Virus record (IMG/VR): IMGVR_UViG_3300048872_000176
Span: 1 to 56,418 of that record
Length of the DNA stretch: 56,418 bases
From: a virus
Strand: one strand, 5' to 3'
Shown: piece by piece, positions 48,096 to 54,962 of the stretch
Position numbering within the stretch: the first letter of the stretch is position 1
Layout: every line of letters starts with the position of its first letter
Notes under the pieces: generated by a model
Database searches by the model: none
What the model was told of the DNA's origin: nothing
Seen by the model: only the letters and a program-made list of their open reading frames with translations
Translations under genes and position numbers: made by a program

Positions 48096-48109
48096 TTTTT
48101 TGGAGGCTT

Positions 48110-48421
48110 ATGGGACCACTGATTTTAGCAGCAATCACAGGCGGTTTGATCCTTTTACTTTTTCTAACTCTTCTTAATTACCGGGGACGGGCTATCAATG
48201 CGGAAAATAAACGAGACGAAGCCATAACTATTTCTGCTCGGGCGCTCGAAGCAAAATCAACCGCTGAGGAAGGTTTTCAGAAAATGAAAACTCTCTTTGA
48301 TGAGAAGATGAAGATGCCTGTAGTCGCTTTCATGACTGACGAACAAATCAACACCATCGCGAACTACCTAGCCGAAAAACTTTTTATGTCGAATACTCGC
48401 TTAACGAGTAAAACCCAATGA
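48110..48421 (+). CDS. small membrane protein, spanin/holin-like
   Basis: The start ATG 48110 follows GGAGG and suits the promoter; an ATG at 48086 would lie inside that promoter. The 103-aa product has one N-terminal membrane segment (GPLILAAITGGLILLLFLTL), then a coiled coil (INAENKRDEAITISARALEA). This N-in, C-out plan fits an inner-membrane spanin or a holin-like protein of the lysis cassette. It overlaps the next gene by 4 nt. Confidence 0.65.
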   Translation: MGPLILAAITGGLILLLFLTLLNYRGRAINAENKRDEAITISARALEAKSTAEEGFQKMKTLFDEKMKMPVVAFMTDEQINTIANYLAEKLFMSNTRLTSKTQ

Positions 48422-49119
48422 ACTTCGCGGCGGATTTTGATTGGCTCAAACATCATGTAATTTTACTTTTATTGGTTGTAGGATTAGTGATTGGGTCAAT
48501 CTACGGTATCGAATCCGTAATCGCTAAACACGATCACGAAAAAGATGTTCAGATGCAAACGCTGGCCCAAACGATGGTTCAGCAAAACCAGCTTTTTCAG
48601 CAGCAAACTAAGGCTGAAATCGATACGCTCGTGCAACAGAATGCAGTTTTGATTCAACAAAACACGGCTCTCGCCTCCGCAATCACCTCACGGGATGCTC
48701 AGTTGCGTACGCAGCAATCTCAGGTTCCGCAACTCAACCCCGATCAATTATCCGTCGAGTGGCAAAAAAGCATCAAAAACGCGGGTAACATAAAACCTGC
48801 TACGGGCGGGTATCTTGTAGATCAATCCGCAGCGGTCGCAAGTCTTCAGGCCATTGAAGCGGTGCCCGTGCTTCAGCAGGACGTTATCGATCTGCAAAAG
48901 TCAAACGCGAACCTTTCTGTTCAGTTAGGGAACGAAACTTCAATATTTCTAGCGGAACAAAAAGCGCACGCTTCGGATAATGCGTCGAATACCGCCGTAA
49001 TCTACGCAAAAGATGCGGAGATTAAAGATGTGAAAGCGCAGTGTCGGAAAAGCAAAACGAAGATTGCGGCTATTGCTGGTGTGATCGGTTTCATTGTTCG
49101 GCATTTTGTGGGATTTTGA
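48418..49119 (+). CDS. membrane-anchored coiled-coil protein, 233 aa
   Basis: One N-terminal membrane segment (HHVILLLLVVGLVIGSIYGI), a long Gln-rich coiled coil (TMVQQNQLFQQQTKAEIDTL, VLIQQNTALASAITSRDAQL), and a short C-terminal hydrophobic segment (IAAIAGVIGFIVRHFVGF). It could be a spanin-like or envelope-spanning lysis protein; two membrane ends make a unimolecular bridging role possible. It is coupled to the preceding gene by 4-nt overlap. Confidence 0.6.
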   Translation: MNFAADFDWLKHHVILLLLVVGLVIGSIYGIESVIAKHDHEKDVQMQTLAQTMVQQNQLFQQQTKAEIDTLVQQNAVLIQQNTALASAITSRDAQLRTQQSQVPQLNPDQLSVEWQKSIKNAGNIKPATGGYLVDQSAAVASLQAIEAVPVLQQDVIDLQKSNANLSVQLGNETSIFLAEQKAHASDNASNTAVIYAKDAEIKDVKAQCRKSKTKIAAIAGVIGFIVRHFVGF

Positions 49120-49562
49120 TGATCGTTCAAGCAAAAATCCGACTTTACATCCCTTGTGGAACCTGTACAGAAGGTTCTTGGCGAGTAGACCACTTAGCTA
49201 TTGGGTTCAAAACTCACTGGGCTTGTGAAAATTGCCGTCGTTATTTCAACATAAAACGAATTAGCGAGACGGATTTTCAGGTTTCTTTACGCCCAGAAAT
49301 GGAGACGCCTGTTACCGTAACTTTAGAGTCTGTGACGGTTCCAAAAATTACCGTGAAGTTGAATGCTTGGAAATACGGTCACAGTCAAAACGAAACAAAA
49401 GAAGAGTACGAATCGCACCAACAATATTACTACGACGAACATGCTTGCCCGACGAACTGGACGAGTCAGATCGAACAAATTATTTTTGACGGCGACACCG
49501 ATCCACACGGTGTTTTCCAATTCGTTTCAGTAGAAGATGGGCATTTCAAAGACCCAAACTAG
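49119..49562 (+). CDS. zinc-binding hypothetical protein, 147 aa
   Basis: The ATG at 49119 overlaps the previous TGA by one base. CGTCTEGSW (about 13) and CENCRRYF (about 36) form a zinc site with the intervening residues. The C-terminal part is acidic and Tyr/His-rich (EEYESHQQYYYDEHACPTNW). No family is recognised. The next gene also begins with a zinc ribbon. Confidence 0.65.
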   Translation: MIVQAKIRLYIPCGTCTEGSWRVDHLAIGFKTHWACENCRRYFNIKRISETDFQVSLRPEMETPVTVTLESVTVPKITVKLNAWKYGHSQNETKEEYESHQQYYYDEHACPTNWTSQIEQIIFDGDTDPHGVFQFVSVEDGHFKDPN

Positions 49563-49569
49563 GAGACTC

Positions 49570-50730
49570 ATGGCTGGTTATTCCATCAGACGGTGCCCGA
49601 ATTGTAAAGAAACAAAAACATTCCGGAAAGATTGTTTGACCTGCGGGTGTGTGAAAAATGTTTGGAAAGGTAAGCAACCACTCGCGCCTAGTGTAGTTCC
49701 GACTACGCCTCCAACACCGCAGCAACAAGTAGACATTGAACTTGAAAAACTCAGAGTGAAAAAAGAGGGTGGTAATGAAAAAATTTCTATCCTGCAAGAG
49801 TTGGTGTTAAAACTCGAAAAAGAGAATGATGCCCTTTTGAGTATTTCGAGCGCGACTCCGCAGATTATTGATGTACTACCGAAGGCTGCTACGAACAAAT
49901 CCGAGTCCGCCGCCGTTTTAGTCTGGTCGGACTGGCATATTGAAGAAGAAGTTCGCGCCGAAGCCGTCAGTAATAAAAATGAATTCAATTTGGAAATCGG
50001 AGATCGAAGATTCACAAATCTTCTGCACGGCGGGCTAGCCTGGTACAAAATCGAAAGTCAGAAAACCACGATCAAGACGATTGTGATTGCCGCGCTCGGT
50101 GATTTTATCACAGGCAGCATCCACGAAGATTTGGCCGAAAGCAATTTACTGCCGCCCGTCGAAGCGATCTACAAGGCCCAAGGAATGCTTATCAGCGGGA
50201 TTAAATTCATGCTGGAGAACACGCCTACGGATGTAGAACTTATTTTCGTTGGGCACTCGGGCAATCATGGAAGAATGACTAAGAAACAGCGGATCGCAAC
50301 CGAAGCTGGAAACTCGCTAGAATTATATATGTACTATACGATCCGCGATTTTTTCAAAAACGAAAAGCGATTGAAGTTCGTAATTTCTACAGGCTATCAT
50401 TCGTTCGTACGATTCTTTGGCGGACAGTATGAAGTTCGTTTCCATCATGGTCACATGGTGAACTACCAAGGAGGTGTTGGTGGAATCACCATTCCTGTCA
50501 ACAAAGCAATTGCGCAATGGAATAAAGCTCATCCAGTTAATCTTGACGTGTTCGGACATTTCCACACCCGTTTTGACGGCGGAAACTTCATCGCGAACGG
50601 CTCACTCATTGGCTACAATGCGTATGCAGTCTCTATCAAAGCTTCTTACGAGAAGCCAAGCCAAACCTTCTTTTTAATCAACAAAGAGTATGGAGAAAAA
50701 ACCGTAGTGGCCCCGATCTTCCTCGATTAA
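49570..50730 (+). CDS. calcineurin-like metallophosphoesterase with zinc ribbon
   Basis: The ATG at 49570 is 5 nt after AGGAG, giving 386 aa. Residues 8-28 are a zinc ribbon (CPNCKETKTFRKDCLTCGC), then a coiled coil. The phosphoesterase core has all motifs: SDWH (with D and H), GDFI, GHSGNHG, HHGH and GHFHT. It probably hydrolyses a phosphodiester, perhaps in DNA or RNA metabolism, as its position beside RecA suggests. This pair is common in phage replication regions. Confidence 0.85.
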   Translation: MAGYSIRRCPNCKETKTFRKDCLTCGCVKNVWKGKQPLAPSVVPTTPPTPQQQVDIELEKLRVKKEGGNEKISILQELVLKLEKENDALLSISSATPQIIDVLPKAATNKSESAAVLVWSDWHIEEEVRAEAVSNKNEFNLEIGDRRFTNLLHGGLAWYKIESQKTTIKTIVIAALGDFITGSIHEDLAESNLLPPVEAIYKAQGMLISGIKFMLENTPTDVELIFVGHSGNHGRMTKKQRIATEAGNSLELYMYYTIRDFFKNEKRLKFVISTGYHSFVRFFGGQYEVRFHHGHMVNYQGGVGGITIPVNKAIAQWNKAHPVNLDVFGHFHTRFDGGNFIANGSLIGYNAYAVSIKASYEKPSQTFFLINKEYGEKTVVAPIFLD

Positions 50731-50745
50731 GGAACATCACTAATC

Positions 50746-51732
50746 ATGAAAAAAGAACTGTCTGAAGCTATAGCGACAATTCAAAAGCAACACGGTAAGA
50801 TGGCGGTTTTCCCTCTCGGATCGAACGCCAAGCTTGACGTGGCAGTCATTCCATCCGGATCGTTGTCCGTCGATATAGCTCTCGGAATTGGCGGATTTCC
50901 CCGCGGGCGTGTGATCGAAATTTACGGTCCTGAATCCGGTGGAAAAACCACTCTTACTCTTCACCTCATCGCTGAAGCTCAAAAACTCGGAGGGACCGCC
51001 GCCTTCATCGATGCCGAGCACGCACTCGATCCTAAGTATGCTCGTGCATTGGGCGTAGACACGGAAAATCTACTCGTGTCTCAGCCGGACAACGGCGAGC
51101 AAGCTTTGGAAATTGCTGAAACCCTCATCAAATCCGGAGCCGTGGACGTACTCGTCATCGATTCCGTAGCCGCTCTCGTCCCGCGGGCGGAACTTGAAGG
51201 CGAGATGGGCGATCCCCAAATGGGTCTTCAAGCCCGTTTGATGTCTCAAGCTCTTCGTAAACTCACAGCAATCTCCGCGAAGTCTAAAACCTGTCTTGTT
51301 TTCATTAACCAAATCCGCGAAAAAATAGGTGTTATGTTCGGCAATCCAGAAACAACCACGGGTGGCCGGGCTCTAAAGTTCTACGCATCCATCCGCGTGG
51401 ACGTACGCAGAATCGGTAAACCTACTGAAACCGATGGAGTGAAAACCTCCAATCCCATCAAAATCAAAATCGTGAAAAATAAGCTTGCGGCCCCATTCTG
51501 CGAGGTGGAAACTGAAATTATTTACGGCGAAGGAATTTCTAAAGAAGCTGATCTCGTCACGTACTCCGTCGAAAACAACTTGATTGAAAAGTCCGGAACG
51601 TGGTATTCTTTTAAAGGCGAACGAATCGGTCAGGGCGCGGAACAAGCTAAGAATTTCCTGAAGGCTAATCCTGAGATTCGTGCGCAACTAGAGGCCACGC
51701 TCCGTAAAAAATACTTTCCGGAGGCGAAATGA
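50746..51732 (+). CDS. recA: RecA recombinase
   Basis: A 328-aa bacterial-type Rec[10 protein letters not shown] (61-69) is Walker [21 protein letters not shown] covers Walker B and the L1 region, and [22 protein letters not shown] contains motif 4 and L2. The C-terminal domain is short. It catalyses strand exchange in phage recombination or repair. It lies between the metallophosphoesterase and the nucleotide genes, and overlaps the next gene by 4 nt. Confidence 0.95.
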   Translation: MKKELSEAIATIQKQHGKMAVFPLGSNAKLDVAVIPSGSLSVDIALGIGGFPRGRVIEIYGPESGGKTTLTLHLIAEAQKLGGTAAFIDAEHALDPKYARALGVDTENLLVSQPDNGEQALEIAETLIKSGAVDVLVIDSVAALVPRAELEGEMGDPQMGLQARLMSQALRKLTAISAKSKTCLVFINQIREKIGVMFGNPETTTGGRALKFYASIRVDVRRIGKPTETDGVKTSNPIKIKIVKNKLAAPFCEVETEIIYGEGISKEADLVTYSVENNLIEKSGTWYSFKGERIGQGAEQAKNFLKANPEIRAQLEATLRKKYFPEAK

Positions 51733-52130
51733 GTACGCCGACCCCTTACAAGTTTTGTGATCTTCACTTCAAAGTCTCTTGTCCTATTTGTATTCCCGGC
51801 GCGGCGCAGCCAACTCCTGTGAATGACGAACCTGTTCAGAAAATGTCTAGCTCAATAAAAATCGGAGAAACAACGGTTGTTGCCGGGCAGGAAATTATAG
51901 TAAGCGTTGCGGAACCCGTACTTACCGATCCTGCTGCTCAGAAAATCGTAGAATCGGCCCACAGTTACGCCCGTGCCCGAGAAGCTGTTTCGATTATTAG
52001 TGTTCAAGTTTCGGAGACCCGACAACTTCTGGCCGCGCTGGAAAAGAAGTTAAAAGAAACCATCGAAATTTCTGAAGCCGCCCAGGATGAACTTAGAAAT
52101 GCGACAACCAAAACAGTTAATCCTGCCTGA
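51729..52130 (+). CDS. hypothetical protein with Cys/His head, 133 aa
   Basis: An N-terminal [12 protein letters not shown] motif (about 10-21) could bind zinc. The C-terminal half is helical coiled coil ([40 protein letters not shown]). It begins by ATGA overlap with recA. No family is recognised. Confidence 0.65.
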   Translation: MSTPTPYKFCDLHFKVSCPICIPGAAQPTPVNDEPVQKMSSSIKIGETTVVAGQEIIVSVAEPVLTDPAAQKIVESAHSYARAREAVSIISVQVSETRQLLAALEKKLKETIEISEAAQDELRNATTKTVNPA

Positions 52131-52278
52131 ACCTTGCGTTCAATTTATGAACAGGCGAAAACAAAAACTAGCTGGCCCCATGGAGTTCGACAAAACTCTC
52201 GCGTACGATGGCCTCCTTCACATAACTCATATTCCCGCAACTTGCCCGCGAGAGGAACATATTGATGCTCGTAATTGA
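52099..52278 (+). CDS. small hypothetical protein, 59 aa
   Basis: The ATG at 52099, about 10 nt after AGGA, gives [20 protein letters not shown]...; an upstream ATG at 52087 is also possible. It overlaps the genes on both sides (32 nt and 14 nt). No family is seen. The tight packing and lack of another product between the neighbours support it modestly. Confidence 0.45.
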   Translation: MRQPKQLILPEPCVQFMNRRKQKLAGPMEFDKTLAYDGLLHITHIPATCPREEHIDARN

Positions 52279-52945
52279 ACCCAGCTTCGAAATCCTGACT
52301 CCTTTCGGTTCACTAAATGAACAAGGTGGTATTCAGTTACTTCAGTTTATTGAGAAAATGGCTCGTATTTCACACCGTTCGGAAGACAAACAAACGGACG
52401 ACTCTTGGCAACGGTTCATAAAAGCAGTAGTGCTCGAACACGGTGATTGGTCGGTGGTAGAGCACGCATCTCTCACCGTAATTTTCAGAGTTGACCGCGG
52501 CGTCACGCACGAATTAGTCCGCCATCGTCTCTTTAGTTTCACTCAGGAATCCACAAGGTTTGTGAATTATGCAAAGAAAGCTGATTTGGAATTCATTATC
52601 CCAGCCGAACTCAAGGATGGGGAAAGTGTCACGTCTTCAAAATTTTTGTGGTCGAACGCTATCGGAGAGTCCGAACGCACGTATCTTGATTTGTTGCGCA
52701 ACGGAGTCCGTCCGCAAGAGGCTCGAAGCGTACTTCCTAACGCATTGGCCGCAACTATCGCCGTCACAGGTAACTTACGAAACTGGAGGCACATTCTCTT
52801 AATGCGCTCTTCTAAGGAAACGCATCCGGATTTTCGCCGGGTGGTTGACCCGCTGTTGAAGGTTTTTCAAACGAACATACCTTTACTTTTCGATGACATC
52901 GAAGCCGGACAACGCCAAATCGAAAATCTTAGGAAGCCGAGATGA
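52265..52945 (+). CDS. thyX: flavin-dependent thymidylate synthase ThyX
   Basis: The ATG at 52265 follows GAGAGG. The 226-aa product has the ThyX signature RHRLFSFTQESTR (86-98; RHRxxS...S-x-R) and VLEHGDWSVVEHASLTVIF ahead of it. It makes dTMP from dUMP with FAD and methylene-tetrahydrofolate. With the dCMP deaminase (54164) it makes a dCMP-to-dTMP route. It is the first enzyme of the nucleotide module. Confidence 0.95.
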   Translation: MLVIEPSFEILTPFGSLNEQGGIQLLQFIEKMARISHRSEDKQTDDSWQRFIKAVVLEHGDWSVVEHASLTVIFRVDRGVTHELVRHRLFSFTQESTRFVNYAKKADLEFIIPAELKDGESVTSSKFLWSNAIGESERTYLDLLRNGVRPQEARSVLPNALAATIAVTGNLRNWRHILLMRSSKETHPDFRRVVDPLLKVFQTNIPLLFDDIEAGQRQIENLRKPR

Positions 52946-53766
52946 AATCTCCTCAACAGAAATGGAATAGTGCCCATCCCGAAGCGATGGCTACTAATTC
53001 TAAAATATGGCGGCAACGGCACCCTGAGAAGGTTGTTGTTCAAAATCGGAAAAAAGATCGCCGTTTTCGAAAATATGGAATTGCAGCATCGGAATTTTAT
53101 GCTGCGTTGATTCGTCAACACTATAAATGTTTGGGCTGTCTGTGCGAGATAAACGAAAAAACCGCCAATATCGATCACAAACATGATGGGTCTAATCCTT
53201 TCCGTGGATTACTGTGTCGAAACTGCAACTGGGCTCTTGGAATGGTTTACGAAAACTCCAGTACGCTACGACGACTCATGGCTTATTTAGACTACGACCG
53301 TAAAAAAACCCACGTATATTTGATCGGCGCTCTAAAAAACAAACGAGTTCCTGAAATTGGAAATCACATTCGAGCAGAAGGTTTTGATGTTATGGACGAA
53401 TGGTTTACGCCGGGAGAGTTTGCTGACACCAATTGGCAGGAATATGAGAAACAACGCGGACGTACCTATTCAGAAGCGTTGCGGGGCCGCGCTGCAACGA
53501 ACATTTTTCTTTTTGACCAATCATACCTAGACCTTTCCGATATAGTTATTTTGGTGGCCCCCGCAGGCAAATCTGCGATGATCGAACTTGGGTATGCCAA
53601 GGGTCGAGGAAAGAAAACCTGCATTTTGTTAGATGGGATCGACCCTGACCGTTACGACATCATGCCAAATTTTGCAGATGAGATTTTTATGACTGAAGAC
53701 GCTTTGATTAAGCATTTAAAAGAGTTGACAAATACTGGAGTCTATGGTATAATCCCAATCACATGA
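52942..53766 (+). CDS. endonuclease VII fused to deoxyribosyltransferase-like domain
   Basis: A 274-aa fusion. Residues about 45-120 are an endonuclease VII core (YKCLGCLCEINE, NIDHKHDGSNPFRGLLCRNCNWALG). From 123 on is a nucleoside 2-deoxyribosyltransferase-like domain (THVYLIGALKNKRVPEIGNH, YSEALRGRAATNIFLFDQSY, LSDIVILVAPAGKSAMIELG with a Glu at the nucleophile-like place). It starts by ATGA overlap with thyX, and the next gene encodes another transferase of this type. The endonuclease probably inserted in frame at the enzyme's N-terminus. Confidence 0.8.
   Translation: MKSPQQKWNSAHPEAMATNSKIWRQRHPEKVVVQNRKKDRRFRKYGIAASEFYAALIRQHYKCLGCLCEINEKTANIDHKHDGSNPFRGLLCRNCNWALGMVYENSSTLRRLMAYLDYDRKKTHVYLIGALKNKRVPEIGNHIRAEGFDVMDEWFTPGEFADTNWQEYEKQRGRTYSEALRGRAATNIFLFDQSYLDLSDIVILVAPAGKSAMIELGYAKGRGKKTCILLDGIDPDRYDIMPNFADEIFMTEDALIKHLKELTNTGVYGIIPIT
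53725..53753 (+). promoter_or_regulatory. consensus promoter TTGACA-N17-TATAAT, near-leaderless
   Basis: A perfect sigma-70 consensus: TTGACA (53725-53730), a 17-bp spacer and TATAAT (53748-53753). The ATG at 53763 is nine bases on, leaving a leader of about 0-3 nt. It lies inside the 3' end of the fusion gene. Confidence 0.8.
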
Positions 53767-54167
53767 AACTCTATCTCGCAGCCGCGTTCAGCCGTCAGGA
53801 AGAAATCAAGCTAATTGCTGTTCGTCTTGAAAGCAAAGGCTTGACGATCACTTCCCGTTGGTTGGAGGTAAAAAAAGAACGTCTCGAAAATGCCTTCATG
53901 GATGTTGAAGACGTACGCAGAGCGGATATACTTGTTCGCTTTACGGACACGGTACAAAGTTCTTTAATAACTATGACTGGATACAACGAACCGTACGTCC
54001 CTGCCCGTCTAATTTCCGGTGCCCGGCATTTTGAAACCGGACTCGCCTGGGAACGCGGAATTCCAATCATCGTTGTGGGTGGTAAGCAAAACATCTTTGA
54101 CGAATTTCCTAACATCACGCACGTCGATTCAGTTTATGATCTAGAGAAGATTTTAGGAGTAGCATGA
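53763..54167 (+). CDS. nucleoside 2-deoxyribosyltransferase-like protein
   Basis: A 134-aa protein. MKLYLAAAFSRQEEIKLIAV is the start of the family's Rossmann-like fold (Y-L-A-A/G...F). DVEDVRRADILVRFTDT holds the D-x-x-x-x-D-A-D-type motif, and ARHFETGLAWERGIPIIVVG carries the Glu expected as nucleophile. It would exchange or hydrolyse bases of deoxynucleosides or nucleotides. It is read from the consensus promoter and overlaps the deaminase gene by 4 nt. Confidence 0.75.
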   Translation: MKLYLAAAFSRQEEIKLIAVRLESKGLTITSRWLEVKKERLENAFMDVEDVRRADILVRFTDTVQSSLITMTGYNEPYVPARLISGARHFETGLAWERGIPIIVVGGKQNIFDEFPNITHVDSVYDLEKILGVA

Positions 54168-54598
54168 TTTCTGAAAAATGGGATCGTCGGTATCTTGAAC
54201 TCGCCCAGCATGTCGCTAACTGGAGCAAGGACCCGTCTACAAAGACTGGTGCAATCATCGTTTCGCCGGACAATTTCGTTGTAGGTATGGGTTACAACGG
54301 TTTTCCCCGAGGCGTTGATGACACTGAAGAGCGTCTTAACGACCGTGAAATTAAGTACAAAATGATCGTCCACTGCGAGCGCAACGCGATTATTTCAGCC
54401 CGGCGCGATCTCGGCGGTAGCACTTTATACACTTGGCCGTTCATGTCTTGCGCTCCGTGCGCCGGAATGGTCATTCAAGCCGGGATCAGTCGCTGCGTTT
54501 CATATGAAAATAACAATCCCCGCTGGCAGGCGGATTTCGAACTCACCAAAAACATGTTTTTTGAAGCAGGCGTCGTACTAAAACTCTATTCACTCTGA
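54164..54598 (+). CDS. dCMP deaminase
   Basis: A 144-aa zinc deaminase. HCERNAII (70-77; zinc His70, catalytic Glu72) and CAPCAGMVIQAG (96-107; zinc Cys96 and Cys99) are the signature, and KTGAIIVSPDNFVVGMGYNG FPRG the substrate region. It converts dCMP to dUMP, the substrate for ThyX upstream. ATGA overlap with the preceding gene. Confidence 0.9.
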   Translation: MISEKWDRRYLELAQHVANWSKDPSTKTGAIIVSPDNFVVGMGYNGFPRGVDDTEERLNDREIKYKMIVHCERNAIISARRDLGGSTLYTWPFMSCAPCAGMVIQAGISRCVSYENNNPRWQADFELTKNMFFEAGVVLKLYSL

Positions 54599-54605
54599 GG
54601 AAATT

Positions 54606-54962
54606 GTGTCTACTGACAAGGAAGATGTACGTCTACTCGGTATTGGCGGGGCTCCAACCCGCGCAACAACACTGCCAGCAGGGGCGACCGAACGTAAGCA
54701 GTTTCCTATCGCCAGCGGCTTCATGGATTATTTCCCGGACGCGATTGTAGCGGTCGCGCATATTTCCTACCGCGGGAATCAGCAACACAATCCGAACAAA
54801 CCCTTACACTGGGATCGTTCGAAGTCCGGAGACGAAGCCGACACTCTTTTGCGGCATTTTCTACAGCGTGGAACTCTCGATACGGATGGTGTCGCTCATT
54901 CAGCAAAATTAGCGTGGAGAGCTATGGCCCTCCTTCAAAAAGAAATTGAATCGAAGTCCTAA
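54606..54962 (+). CDS. dATP/dGTP diphosphohydrolase-like protein (DUF5664)
   Basis: A GTG start after GAGGAAA gives 118 aa. FPIASGFMDYFPDAIVAVAH, QHNPNKPLHWDRSKSGDEAD and HSAKLAWRAMALLQKE match the phage family named dATP/dGTP diphosphohydrolase N-terminal or DUF5664. It is all-helical with conserved Asp/His. It may trim purine dNTP pools. Related enzymes occur with 2-aminoadenine DNA synthesis, but the key PurZ is not in this window. It meets the convergent polymerase gene with no gap. Confidence 0.75.
   Translation: MSTDKEDVRLLGIGGAPTRATTLPAGATERKQFPIASGFMDYFPDAIVAVAHISYRGNQQHNPNKPLHWDRSKSGDEADTLLRHFLQRGTLDTDGVAHSAKLAWRAMALLQKEIESKS

Noticed and set aside
48086-48109. ATG 48086 as start of the small membrane protein
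   Set aside because: It falls within the promoter (-10 box at 48090-48095); GGAGG and ATG 48110 fit the predicted transcript start.
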